From: Fischerella sp. JS2
GTDB taxonomy: Bacteria; Cyanobacteriota; Cyanobacteriia; Cyanobacteriales; Nostocaceae
Reading direction: 5' to 3'
DNA: 64,000 nt
Assembly: GCF_032393985.1 (NCBI RefSeq)
Contig: NZ_CP135918.1
Span: forward strand, 1,984,001 to 2,048,000
The translations under genes were made by a program, and so were the position numbers. Positions within the stretch are counted from its first letter, which is position 1. The number at the start of each line of letters is the position of its first letter. The notes under the pieces were generated by a model. It saw only the letters and a list, made by a program, of their open reading frames with translations, did not search any database and had not been told where the DNA came from. Below are positions 21,786 to 31,169 of this stretch, in pieces.

Positions 21786-22583
21786 TCATGGTTGAACCAA
21801 TGGTTCAACCGCCAACTCACCCAAGCCAACCCCAGCTAATAAATCTCTCCACTGTGTTTGCAATGTACGATTTTGAGGATTTGTCTGGCGCAATTGTCCT
21901 AGTGTAGTGAGGGCATCGTACCAAAAGCCATTCTCAGCATAAATCGCAACCTGTTGTAATGGCTGTGCTTTTTGTAACTGCTTAACTAAGCTTTGATTGG
22001 GGTTTAGGCGGACAATTACTCCTTCTATATAAATTGGGGTTGATTGCTTTTGGGGATCACAGTAAATATTCAAGAACCAACGGTACTGTTTACCTACTTG
22101 CAATGACGGAGTGTTTTCGGGTACGGGAACTTTGATAATACCTGCTTTTGCTGGTAGAGCGATCGCACTGTTATAAACAGAATCTTTTGTTTGATCATCA
22201 AGTAGGACAAACTCCGCTGGATAACCAGAACTTTTGGTGTAGGGTAGATAAAACCATAGCTGAGGGTGTGCTTGTGTGGTTAAACCCCAAACATTTGTTA
22301 CCGAGGCTGGCTGTTCAGTCAGAGGTACTAAAGCAGTTAAGGGCAGTTTAACATCGGGACAACTGCCTCTTCTAGCTCCACCAAAACGACGACCTCCAGG
22401 AGCAGGTCCAGGTGGCAAATTGGGTAAATTAACCTTTATAGTTCCGCTTTTAGGAGGCTGAGGTGAGGTTGGTTGTGAAGGTTGAGTTGGCGTTGACTGC
22501 GCTACAACCAACGAAAAACTACTCAGTAAGCTGGTACTACTAAGAGCAAATACCAAAACTAGATGGCTTAAATTTAAGTTCAT
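21786..22583 (-). CDS. DUF928 domain protein, exported
   Basis: This 265-residue protein has an N-terminal signal peptide (hydrophobic L-V-F-A-L-S-S-T-S-L-L-S-S-F-S-L-V-V-A, cleavage after A-Q). A Pro/Gln/Ser-rich linker is followed by the DUF928 region: R-R-G-S-C-P-D near the start, L-W-F-Y-L-P-Y, and Y-R-W-F-L-N-I-Y-C with a paired cysteine. It should act in the periplasm. DUF928 genes commonly sit with DUF1822 and CHASE2 genes in cyanobacteria (recalled context), as here, which suggests a shared pathway. The molecular role is unknown. Confidence 0.9.
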   Translation of the reverse strand: MNLNLSHLVLVFALSSTSLLSSFSLVVAQSTPTQPSQPTSPQPPKSGTIKVNLPNLPPGPAPGGRRFGGARRGSCPDVKLPLTALVPLTEQPASVTNVWGLTTQAHPQLWFYLPYTKSSGYPAEFVLLDDQTKDSVYNSAIALPAKAGIIKVPVPENTPSLQVGKQYRWFLNIYCDPQKQSTPIYIEGVIVRLNPNQSLVKQLQKAQPLQQVAIYAENGFWYDALTTLGQLRQTNPQNRTLQTQWRDLLAGVGLGELAVEPLVQP

Positions 22584-22624
22584 AAAATCTCCGTAATTTA
22601 GTGTTTTTTATAGAAGAAAACGTA

Positions 22625-22778
22625 ATTCAGTTATCAGTTATCAGGTATCAAATTCTATTCATCCCTGCGGCTGGTACTGATTCCTAACAACCAACTACTA
22701 ACCACTAATGTACAGACGCGAGGAACATCGCGTCTCTACCCACTAACTACTAACTACTAACCACTAACCACTAACCAA
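22625..22778. repeat. dispersed ~150-bp composite repeat, copy 2
   Basis: The same module order occurs as at 6078-6236: CAGTTATCAGTTATCA, AAATTCTATT, ACTGATTCCTAAC, the hairpin with GTACAGACGCGAGGAACATC, then CTAACCA/CTAACTA heptamers. It fills the spacer between two co-oriented minus-strand genes. Confidence 0.75.
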
Positions 22779-22785
22779 CAACAAA

Positions 22786-25119
22786 TTATTTTGACTCTTG
22801 ACTAATTGCTGTCATACCTGCTGTTCCTATGAGTGCCAAAGCTGATGGAACAAAAGGAACCCAATACCCTTGAAGGAAGAAACCAAAGCAGAAAATATAA
22901 AGAATACCGCAGCCAACTACAACAAAAATTAGCAAGCGTATCAAAGAGTACCGTATTTGCCAAGCTAGTAATCCTCCTGCTATTGACCAAACCCAAATCC
23001 ACATCACTTCAGCAAAGGGATTCCATGACCGCAGTAGTGGACGACCGTCTAGAACAGCACTGAGAATTTGGCTAACCATGTGAGCTTGTACCAATACTCC
23101 TGGCATTTGTTGGTCTAACTCAGTACTATAGGGTGTAGCCCAATAATCTGGAAAATCACCTTTAGCAGTTACACCAATCAAGACTATTTTGTTTTTGATC
23201 GCGTTGGGGTTAATTGGAGCTGACAAAAGTTGTGTCAATGACACTTGTTCTGCAATTCGTTTTGATGAACGGTAATTGAGTAAAATTTGACCACCATTGG
23301 CATCAATGCCTTGATAACCGCCTGTTCGTGGTTTTAAGAGTTGGAAATTAACATCACCAATTTGGAAATCGCCTCTGGGAGTCAACTTTGATTTGATTCC
23401 TTTAGCCTCTAAATAGCGCAGTGCTAGTTGTAAGCTGAGAGAATAAGGAGCAGGACAGGGTGAGGTTGCTTCTTGGTTCATAAATAGCAAGTGCCGACGT
23501 ACTACTCCATCAGCATCATGAACGAAGTCACTAAAACCTAAGCGGGATTGGGGAATTTCTGGTGGTGGTTCAATACCACTAGTATTGATTGTTGTATCGC
23601 TACCTTTGCAGACTCCAATTAAATTGTCAGTTTGCTGGAAACTTTTATGTAAATTTGCTGTTTCTGTTGGGAAATCACGGTAAATATCTAGACCGATGAC
23701 TTGTGGCTGATGCTGCTGAAGTTTCTCCAAAACTTTGTTAAGAGTTTGATCAGACACAGATGTTCCTTTCAAAAATTCGCCTCTGCGGCGCTGAGCTGCA
23801 ATATCAGCATCTCCAACGGTTACTAATAATAGACGTGGGTCAGGATCTTCATTGATAAAAACTGAACGCGATCGCATCATCAGATCAAAGGCTTGTAAAT
23901 CCCAATTTTGTAGGACTTCTAAAAATTTCAAGCCAGTAGGAATTGCAGTAATAAATACACTATTAATTAGAAAACAGATAATTATACGTACTAGATTAGA
24001 AAAATTATAACTTTGTTTGCCAGACTTGTTTGGATGAATCCAACCCGTGAACTCTTGCCAAGTGGGTGGTATTTCTGCCAGATTCTGACAAATTACCGGT
24101 AGCCAAGTAGCACAGGGAAATCTATCTTCCAGTCCTTGCAATCTTTCTCGTGCCTCTCGCACTGCTAAGTATAAAGGTTCACCATTAGCAAACCCACCGA
24201 GAAAATACTTCAAAAATTCCTGTGCGACCAAATCAGGAACGGGTTCACGCATCACGATCATCTGAGGAATGTGCAGATTGGCTAGTTTTTCTGCCAATCC
24301 CAAACCATCACAGGAATTGAAAATTGCCAACTGCAAGCCTCGTTCCACTGCTTTTTTTAAGGCGTATTTTAATTCGTCAATCGTAAGACTATCAGTTTTA
24401 TTTAAATAAATCTTGCCGACACCATTATTTCCCTGACTAGAACTGTGTCCAGCGAAAAACAGGATATCCCAAGTTTTTTGCCAGAGACAATCATTTAATT
24501 CCTTACGCTGTGGTTCAACTAAAAAGCTGACTTCCGCTGTGGGTAAAGCTTGGAGTAAAGCTTTATCTGCCTGAGTATTAATTCCTTGACTATTACCAAT
24601 AATTGCTAAGATATTTACTTTTTTATTATGGGTTTTCTTGACAGCAATGCGCTCGTATCTTGGAGGTGCAATAGCAATTTCCGCCTTGGGGTAACGTTCC
24701 AACACGTCCCAAAGATGCCAGGGCAAACGCTGCAATTCGCGATTTTCTGTTTGTAAAATGACTCGCACTATATCCGTAGGCAACAATCTTTCTAGCCATT
24801 TCTCACGGACAGGACGAAACTCCGCAGCTAGTAGCCAGGAATTAAGATGCGATCGCAACACATACGCAGTTTGATCACACTCTTTGACTATTGATACATT
24901 CGTTACTTGTACTTTGTCAGCAGATAAGCGATAACGATTGTCTAATCTCGAATAGCTAGACTGCCATTCTTTATACTTGTGTAATAATTCCGTTGCTGGT
25001 GGTAGTCTACCTGCAATTTCGGAATCAGGTAACTTACCTTCTTCACCAATTTGTAGGGTAACGGCAAATCCTTGCTCAAAGCTACCGTCAGCAAATTTTA
25101 GAACTACTAACTTACCCAT
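22786..25119 (-). CDS. CHAT-CHASE2 membrane protein
   Basis: The 777-residue protein begins with a cytoplasmic region of about 160 residues and then a CHAT (caspase-like) protease domain. Its likely dyad is His225 (F-F-A-G-H-S-S) and Cys270 (F-N-S-C-D-G). A transmembrane helix near residue 375 leads to a periplasmic CHASE2 sensor domain (about 395-680, with W-D-L-Q-A-F-D and V-I-G-L-D-I-Y-R-D-F). Two or three helices close the C-terminus. CHASE2 normally senses extracellular signals, so this looks like a receptor whose output is a protease rather than a kinase. It is flanked by DUF1822 and DUF928 genes on the same strand. Confidence 0.9.
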   Translation of the reverse strand: MGKLVVLKFADGSFEQGFAVTLQIGEEGKLPDSEIAGRLPPATELLHKYKEWQSSYSRLDNRYRLSADKVQVTNVSIVKECDQTAYVLRSHLNSWLLAAEFRPVREKWLERLLPTDIVRVILQTENRELQRLPWHLWDVLERYPKAEIAIAPPRYERIAVKKTHNKKVNILAIIGNSQGINTQADKALLQALPTAEVSFLVEPQRKELNDCLWQKTWDILFFAGHSSSQGNNGVGKIYLNKTDSLTIDELKYALKKAVERGLQLAIFNSCDGLGLAEKLANLHIPQMIVMREPVPDLVAQEFLKYFLGGFANGEPLYLAVREARERLQGLEDRFPCATWLPVICQNLAEIPPTWQEFTGWIHPNKSGKQSYNFSNLVRIIICFLINSVFITAIPTGLKFLEVLQNWDLQAFDLMMRSRSVFINEDPDPRLLLVTVGDADIAAQRRRGEFLKGTSVSDQTLNKVLEKLQQHQPQVIGLDIYRDFPTETANLHKSFQQTDNLIGVCKGSDTTINTSGIEPPPEIPQSRLGFSDFVHDADGVVRRHLLFMNQEATSPCPAPYSLSLQLALRYLEAKGIKSKLTPRGDFQIGDVNFQLLKPRTGGYQGIDANGGQILLNYRSSKRIAEQVSLTQLLSAPINPNAIKNKIVLIGVTAKGDFPDYWATPYSTELDQQMPGVLVQAHMVSQILSAVLDGRPLLRSWNPFAEVMWIWVWSIAGGLLAWQIRYSLIRLLIFVVVGCGILYIFCFGFFLQGYWVPFVPSALALIGTAGMTAISQESK

Positions 25120-25252
25120 AGTTGAAAAAGGTGGAGAGGTGGGGAACTCACCGACCCCTAGTGGGGATTAGGGGAGGTGGGGAGATGAGGGAGTGGAGAA
25201 CAATTAAGAACTTTTGACCGTTGACACTTGACCATTGATCCTTGACCCTTGA

Positions 25253-26221
25253 CTAAATTACAAAATGTTCTTTTACACAGGCATCATAGAGTGCTACTTG
25301 AACGGTAAATTCTTCTTTGGGTTCTCCTCTAAACTTTAATTGAATATAATTATCTGCACTTCTAGCTTGGGCTTCTAAAAATACTGCTCCTGATTTGTCT
25401 AAAACAGTGAGTTGCACTCCTGGGGTGAGGTAATTTTGATTGTTAGCAGGGTACAGTTGTACGAGAACGCTGGTTTGTTGATCTGCTTGGGGGCTAATTT
25501 CTACAACCAACATAACGAATTGGTTGGCAATCTGGATTCCTAAGTCAATTAATTTTCCTCGTCTCACCACTGTTTCTTGCTGATTATTAGTTTCATCTTC
25601 GAGCAAGTTGCCACTTCTGAACGCAAAAGCTGGAGCTATTTCTGGTTGATTCCACAAGGATTCTATGGTTTGCCATCCTGCCTCAAATATACCTGTAAAC
25701 CATTGGCTCAAATTTACCAACTCTGGAACTGATAATGTGAAAGCAGGTGCTAGGTGTTCAATTAAACCCTCTAGAGGTTGCAGTTGAGTTAAAGGTATCT
25801 CTTCGGTGGCGACATTAGGGACAAATCCTAGTAATTTTGCTTCTTGCAGAGATTCGTCTACTTGCACAAACACGTAACCTACTCGTTCTTCCCAAGTTTC
25901 AGGCGGAACATAACCAATTTGTTGATCCAATAGTACAGGGCGACATTCCAAACGCCCAATTCCTGGCAACTCCAAATCAGCTACATCAGCACACAAACGC
26001 ATAATCGGATTCCAACTGTCGCTTGCTTCCAAAACAGTAGGAATACCCATCATTTGTAAATAATCCTTAACTGCTAATATACACAGGGTATTTAAACGGA
26101 CTCGTTCCGCAATTTGAGGATATGGCAGTTGATGAGCAAACTGCTGGGCAGTAGTGCGGGTCGCTTGAGTGATGGGCAGTGTTAAAGCAATATCATCAAG
26201 ATTATAAGTTTGGTGTGACAT
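25253..26221 (-). CDS. DUF1822 family protein
   Basis: The 322-residue cytosolic protein matches the cyanobacterial DUF1822 family. Features are an N-terminal region after the start (Q-T-Y-N-L-D-D-I-A-L-T-L-P-I), the N-T-L-C-I-L-A-V-K-D-Y-L-Q-M-M-G-I segment, G-Y-V-F-V-Q-V-D, and a C-terminal part rich in beta strands (R-R-G-K-L-I-D-L-G-I, then V-Q-V-A-L-Y-D). Function is unknown. It lies 133 bases upstream of the CHAT-CHASE2 gene and is probably co-transcribed with it. Confidence 0.9.
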   Translation of the reverse strand: MSHQTYNLDDIALTLPITQATRTTAQQFAHQLPYPQIAERVRLNTLCILAVKDYLQMMGIPTVLEASDSWNPIMRLCADVADLELPGIGRLECRPVLLDQQIGYVPPETWEERVGYVFVQVDESLQEAKLLGFVPNVATEEIPLTQLQPLEGLIEHLAPAFTLSVPELVNLSQWFTGIFEAGWQTIESLWNQPEIAPAFAFRSGNLLEDETNNQQETVVRRGKLIDLGIQIANQFVMLVVEISPQADQQTSVLVQLYPANNQNYLTPGVQLTVLDKSGAVFLEAQARSADNYIQLKFRGEPKEEFTVQVALYDACVKEHFVI

Positions 26222-26627
26222 AGATCATTCCCCAAGGTTTAATGCTGCTGTATATAAGTCGCGCTTAATTACAAAAATTACGCAAAAAAATAATTTTAGT
26301 TTTAAGTAATTGGTGATTAGTAGTTTGTAGTTATTAACTAGTAACTAATTTACGTCTAATGTGAATTGAAGAAGCAACATAAATGGGTGTGGGGGTGTAA
26401 GGGTGTAGGAAAAGTCAAATTTTCATGCTCTTGTGGTGGGCATAATTGCCTGTGGGGTCTTGCACCTAGACCTGGCAATGTTCATCATCGCAGTGCAAGG
26501 TATCAGGTTAACGAACACAGATGAACACAGATGAACACAGATAGATTATCAATGTGCCATGAGTGTACCTACACCGTAGATACGGATTCGTGCTTCTGCC
26601 ATCTGCCCTCTGCCTTCTGCCTTCTAC
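26222..26627. other. intergenic region with short direct repeats
   Basis: About 400 bases lie between TPR-CHAT and DUF1822. GAACACAGAT is repeated three times at 26514-26544. A TCTGCC/CCTTCTGC repeat lies at 26590-26620, near the end of the TPR-CHAT gene. The right part of the DUF1822 promoter should lie around 26240-26340, which is AT-rich. No gene was seen. Confidence 0.5.
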
Positions 26628-29207
26628 TTACAACCAATTTCCAATCAGTACGTAAGCTGACCAAAAGCTAGGCGCATTATAGTTGGGATGTTTGAGCAAT
26701 TGTAGCTGGGCGCGACGCAAAGCTTCGGCTTTGGTAATGTTGGCTTCTTTGAGTTCTCGGTAAAAAGCACCAACAAATTGAGCAGTGGATTCGTCATCAA
26801 TCTGCCACAGAGAAGCGATCGTGCTGCGTGCGCCTGCACGTACAGCTGCTCCCGCTAAACCAAGAGCTGCACGTTTGTCTCCTACTGCTGTCTGACATGC
26901 ACTTAACACTAGTAGTTGTAATGCTTCGGGTCTGATATCATCCCGATTACGAAGGATACTGTCAAATTGAGTCACGTTAATTGGACCATCGGCAGCCAAG
27001 ATAAATGTTTGATCAGCACGGGAACTAAACTGACCGTGAGTTGCTAAATGCACTACGTTAAAAGGTGTAGTGTTTACTTTTTTCTTTAGTTCTTTACTTG
27101 TAAATTGTCGATCTAATAGGTTGGTTGTTGATATGCCTGCTTCACTAATTAACTCAATTTCTGTCCTGATCGCGGGTAGGGGTGCGAAGTCGGAGTATGC
27201 TTGTGGTGGATAAGTTAATCCGGCAGTTAAGGCTTGCAGCTGGTGTCGCTGTAATGGTTTGGGATCAAGGAGTTGCAAACCGACACTTAGGGCAGTTGCG
27301 TATTTTTCTACTAAATATTGTTGACCATCATATAGAGAAGACATTGGTAAATTACGCAATGCTCCATCTAGTACAAATACTAAAGTGTTTACCCCACTAG
27401 CTGATAATTGTGATGCAATTGGTTTGATTAGCCAGTTGTAAACTTGCTGTGACTGGGTGCGCGTGGCTTTGATTGCTGCCGGATTAACAAGATTTTGCCG
27501 CAGTTGGCTAACTATTTGCTCTACTTCTGTTTGGGAAATCTGGGTGCTGTAGTGTCGTAGGGGTTGTTTAGGAATTTTAACTATTACCTGTAGTTCGTCA
27601 GGAAGAATAATTGGGTATAGAATGGTAGCCGTCGGATTTTCTTTATCTACGACTTGGTCTAATAGTATACGCTGTCCTTGAAGACATGCTTCACGGAAGA
27701 AGTTATCTAATTCGGCGATTTGCAGGGCTTCAATCCTTTGGCGTGCTTTTTCTAAAGTTTTTTCTTCTGGTTGTGTTTGTTGAGTATCTAACAGTAATTG
27801 TACTGATTCTCGATACACTGGTTCGACGCTGTCGCGAAAGCTAAATTGTACTTCTCGGTTGACTGCTACCAAGTCGTTACGAATCGATTCGAGGGTTTGG
27901 ATTGCTAAATCATAGGCTGCGATCGCTTTGGGAATATCCCCTTGTACTTTGAGTAATCTGCCTAACTGCCATTGCCATTTATAGGCTATATCAGGTGCAT
28001 TACTACTCTGCGCTAAAAATAACGCTTGCTCGGTCAGCTTTTGTGCCTCAGGCCATTGTTTGTTATATTCATACAGACTACCTAGAGTTCCCAAAGCATA
28101 AGCTAAGGAGCGTTGATCGTTTAAATTGCGTGCTTGTTGTACGGCTTTGGCGAGAATTTTAGCAATTTTAGATTTTGGATTTTGGATTTTAGATTGGTTC
28201 TCTACCGAATATAAAATCAAAAGGCTTTGAGCAAAATTAATCTGGGCGTAAACGCTGGCGCGGCTGGGAGGGAGTTGGTCGAGTTGGGATTGAATTTGTG
28301 GTACTAAATTTAAAGCAGCTGTTGGTTTTTGCTCCTCAATAAGCAGACTGAGAAGATTAAGCTGGGCTTGAACCTTTAACAGAGGCGAGGAAGGTTCTTT
28401 AACTGTTTGTTGATAAAAGTTAATTGCTTGTTGCGTTTGTTGGCGATCGCGAGCGTTGTTACCTAAACTGAAAAGACTTGCGGCAATATAATTAGGTGAT
28501 TGCAAGCGTTTGGCTACTGCCAAACTTTCTTCAAGGACTATATGAGATTGTTGTAATTTGCCTACTAATTGGAGGACATCCCCTAGCGATCGCAACATCA
28601 CTGCTTTTTCTAGGGAGTCGTTTTGCGATCCCAATGTCTGGTTTACTTGTAATAGTGTTGCTTCTGCCCGACGATAAAATCCATTCGAGATTAATGCTTG
28701 GGCTTGATTGATTTGCGATCGCACTACACTATTTTGATCATTTGCTTTGCTATAAATATCTGCTGAGCGCTGCCAAGTCTGCAAGGCATTTTCTGATTCT
28801 CCCATTGCAAGTTGCAGACGTCCTTGAATGTCGAGAGTTTGAGCTAAAATTTTGCGATCGTCTATGTTTTTGAGAAGATTGAGACTTTCTGTAATTGCTT
28901 GCTTGGCTTGATTCCATGCACCAAGTTGTTGGTAAGCAAGAGAAAGGTTACTCAATGTCACGGCAAGTCTTTTTGTATCACTCTGCTGACGATAATTTTG
29001 GGCTGCTTGCTGCAACACCTGTACTGCTTGTGCAAACTGTCCACTGTCGTAGAGTGTTTTCCCTTGTTGTAAAGCAGAAGAGATTGTGGGGGAAGTAGAA
29101 GGATTGGGATTAGGAACTTTTGCTAATACTGGTGAAATTCTGATGCATAGTAAAGTAGCTATCAGAACCAGTGCTAAGAAGCGGAATGTCTTCTTTTTTA
29201 ATATCAT
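26628..29207 (-). CDS. TPR-CHAT protein (caspase-like protease with TPR repeats)
   Basis: The 859-residue protein has an N-terminal signal peptide or anchor (F-R-F-L-A-L-V-L-I-A-T-L-L-C-I). About ten tetratricopeptide repeats follow (for example Q-G-K-T-L-Y-D-S-G-Q-F-A-Q-A-V, and later L-A-Y-A-L-G-T-L-G-S-L-Y-E). A C-terminal CHAT domain carries His724 (H-L-A-T-H-G-Q-F) and Cys771 (L-S-A-C-Q-T-A). This is the HetF-like architecture from which CHAT takes its name, but it is not HetF itself as far as I can tell. A short CCAAAAT repeat inserts K-I-Q-N-P-K-S-K-I-A-K near residue 345. It lies upstream of DUF1822 and CHAT-CHASE2. Confidence 0.93.
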   Translation of the reverse strand: MILKKKTFRFLALVLIATLLCIRISPVLAKVPNPNPSTSPTISSALQQGKTLYDSGQFAQAVQVLQQAAQNYRQQSDTKRLAVTLSNLSLAYQQLGAWNQAKQAITESLNLLKNIDDRKILAQTLDIQGRLQLAMGESENALQTWQRSADIYSKANDQNSVVRSQINQAQALISNGFYRRAEATLLQVNQTLGSQNDSLEKAVMLRSLGDVLQLVGKLQQSHIVLEESLAVAKRLQSPNYIAASLFSLGNNARDRQQTQQAINFYQQTVKEPSSPLLKVQAQLNLLSLLIEEQKPTAALNLVPQIQSQLDQLPPSRASVYAQINFAQSLLILYSVENQSKIQNPKSKIAKILAKAVQQARNLNDQRSLAYALGTLGSLYEYNKQWPEAQKLTEQALFLAQSSNAPDIAYKWQWQLGRLLKVQGDIPKAIAAYDLAIQTLESIRNDLVAVNREVQFSFRDSVEPVYRESVQLLLDTQQTQPEEKTLEKARQRIEALQIAELDNFFREACLQGQRILLDQVVDKENPTATILYPIILPDELQVIVKIPKQPLRHYSTQISQTEVEQIVSQLRQNLVNPAAIKATRTQSQQVYNWLIKPIASQLSASGVNTLVFVLDGALRNLPMSSLYDGQQYLVEKYATALSVGLQLLDPKPLQRHQLQALTAGLTYPPQAYSDFAPLPAIRTEIELISEAGISTTNLLDRQFTSKELKKKVNTTPFNVVHLATHGQFSSRADQTFILAADGPINVTQFDSILRNRDDIRPEALQLLVLSACQTAVGDKRAALGLAGAAVRAGARSTIASLWQIDDESTAQFVGAFYRELKEANITKAEALRRAQLQLLKHPNYNAPSFWSAYVLIGNWL

Positions 29208-29284
29208 AGGTTTGAGTCAGTCTCTTCCCACTCACAGAATAGCTATTTCACGAACCGCGAAGACGCGAAGGACACAAAGATTCA

Positions 29285-29347
29285 AAGTAGTTAGTAGTTA
29301 GTAGTTAGTGGTTGGTGGTTAGTGGTTAGTGGTTAGTAGTTAGTGGT
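29285..29347. repeat. heptamer short tandem repeats (TTAGTGG / TTAGTAG)
   Basis: About nine copies of TAGTAGT/TAGTGGT-type heptamers lie in the spacer between MscS and TPR-CHAT. They are the same family as those at 8135, 22740, 44005, 49560, 51430 and 61335. Confidence 0.85.
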
Positions 29348-29404
29348 TGTTCACTACCCCTAACACTCCCCACACTCCTCATACTTCCCACACTTCCCAA
29401 TCCC

Positions 29405-31024
29405 CTACTTCATCGATTTACCATTTCCATTCACTCCTTGAGTTAAGCGCAATAATGCTTGTTCTATTTCTGGTGAAAGTTTGATGGGTAAATCGCCTGT
29501 ACGCATATTCAAGTCTCTTTGGGGGAAGGGAACTTCAATATTGTGTTTTCGCAAGGAGGCTTCGATGAGAAAATAGATGTCGCTTTTGATTGGTGTTTGT
29601 AGGTGGGGTTTATCAATCCATACTAAGAGTTCAAAGTCTATAGCGCTTTCACCAAAACCTTTGAAGAATACTTGAGGTTGGGGTAGTTTTAAAATTTCAG
29701 GATGAGCAACAGCTGCTTCAATGAGTGCTGTTTTTACCAAGTTTACATCTGAACCGTAGGCAAGACCTACTGGTAAATGAATGCGAGAAACAGGGTTGCG
29801 ATGACTCCAGTTAATGACTTCTGTTTCTAAGAAGCGGGAGTTGGGGACGATAATAGAAATACGATCTAGGGTGCGAATTACTACACTACGCGCTCCTATA
29901 TATTCTACTGTTCCCATGTATTCGCCTACTTCGATGAAGTCACCGACTTGGATGGGACGTTCAAATAACAGTACTATTCCACTACCAAAGTTTTTAGCAA
30001 TGTCTTGGAAACCAAAACCAATTCCTACACCCAAGGCGCTGGCTACAATTGTTAGAGAACTAAGATCTAGTCCCCAAATTTGTAGCAAAACAATCGTACC
30101 AAAACTAATAAAGGCATATTTGCAAATAACTGCGATCGCTTCTTGCGCTCCTCTACTGATGCGTGTCCGATGTAAAATGCGAGAGCGTAATAAATTTGTT
30201 GTTGCGCCTGCAAAGATAATTAGCCCCAAAAGCAAGACAATTAAGATAAAGATGTCTGTGAGTGAATAGGCTTTTTGTCCCAGGGAAAAAATGGGAGAGG
30301 TGAGACTGCTAATTATTCTGATGGTGATGTTATAACTCCACTCACGGGTGAGGGGAAATAGATTCGTAATGTAAAGGGAAACTCCCACCCAAAGTAGTAC
30401 CCGCGCTGAAATTAATATTGCTTTGAGAAGAAAACGTGATGTATTTTGGACTTGGTTGTCACTTGAGGAGTTAGCCGAAACTAGCATTTGCGAGACTCGG
30501 TGCTGAGTGAGTTGCCATAAAATTCCTAACAACCGATTTACGCCGACGGCCATCAACACAATCACAACACTGAGGATCGATGTATTGCGAATAAACTCTG
30601 CGCCTCTCTCGCCTTGGGCTTTTTGGATCGCATCTTCAATTTGTTGAACCCAAACCCTAGCTTGTTCTTGTGGACTATCAGCAGAATCTATATCGTTCTG
30701 GGTGACAGTTAACAAGTACCGACCATTAACTAAAATAATTGGAGAATCATTACGTTGTTCAATCCTGATATCAGGCGCTTCATGGGATTTTACAACTGCT
30801 TGCAATTGAGAAGTAATGAATTTAGCCCTTTCTTGAGCTTTCGATTGTTCGTTACTGCTGACTCGAAAAACCAGCCGACCATCTACAGCAACTGGTGCAT
30901 ATTTTACTGCGGATTGTGCTTGTACAGATGTTAACAGGAAACTGATCAACAATACTAATACAATCAGAGTTGTCTGAATCAGTTGGGAGTATCGAGTCTG
31001 ACGGAACTTACGATTTTTTCTCAT
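29405..31024 (-). CDS. mechanosensitive ion channel family protein (MscS)
   Basis: The 539-residue protein has a signal peptide (L-I-Q-T-T-L-I-V-L-V-L-L-I-S-F) and a periplasmic N-domain to about residue 150. Four to five transmembrane helices follow, then the MscS pore and beta domain: V-G-I-G-F-G-F-Q-D-I-A-K-N-F-G-S-G, then E-R-P-I-Q-V-G-D-F-I-E-V-G. The C-terminal alpha/beta domain ends with V-P-F-P-Q-R-D. Such channels release solutes on hypo-osmotic shock. It is about 200 bases upstream of TPR-CHAT but separated by tandem repeats, so co-transcription is uncertain. Confidence 0.94.
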   Translation of the reverse strand: MRKNRKFRQTRYSQLIQTTLIVLVLLISFLLTSVQAQSAVKYAPVAVDGRLVFRVSSNEQSKAQERAKFITSQLQAVVKSHEAPDIRIEQRNDSPIILVNGRYLLTVTQNDIDSADSPQEQARVWVQQIEDAIQKAQGERGAEFIRNTSILSVVIVLMAVGVNRLLGILWQLTQHRVSQMLVSANSSSDNQVQNTSRFLLKAILISARVLLWVGVSLYITNLFPLTREWSYNITIRIISSLTSPIFSLGQKAYSLTDIFILIVLLLGLIIFAGATTNLLRSRILHRTRISRGAQEAIAVICKYAFISFGTIVLLQIWGLDLSSLTIVASALGVGIGFGFQDIAKNFGSGIVLLFERPIQVGDFIEVGEYMGTVEYIGARSVVIRTLDRISIIVPNSRFLETEVINWSHRNPVSRIHLPVGLAYGSDVNLVKTALIEAAVAHPEILKLPQPQVFFKGFGESAIDFELLVWIDKPHLQTPIKSDIYFLIEASLRKHNIEVPFPQRDLNMRTGDLPIKLSPEIEQALLRLTQGVNGNGKSMK

Positions 31025-31169
31025 TTTTACCGAGAGTTGCTGACGAGTGCGATCGCGTTTGATGGAATTTAGGTTCCATCATTCAAAAAGCCTGACAGTT
31101 CACTTCCTCAAAAGTTTCTCATTTTTTGCTCCTAAGTTGGAAATTGATTCCAACTGGAGTTAAATCTAT

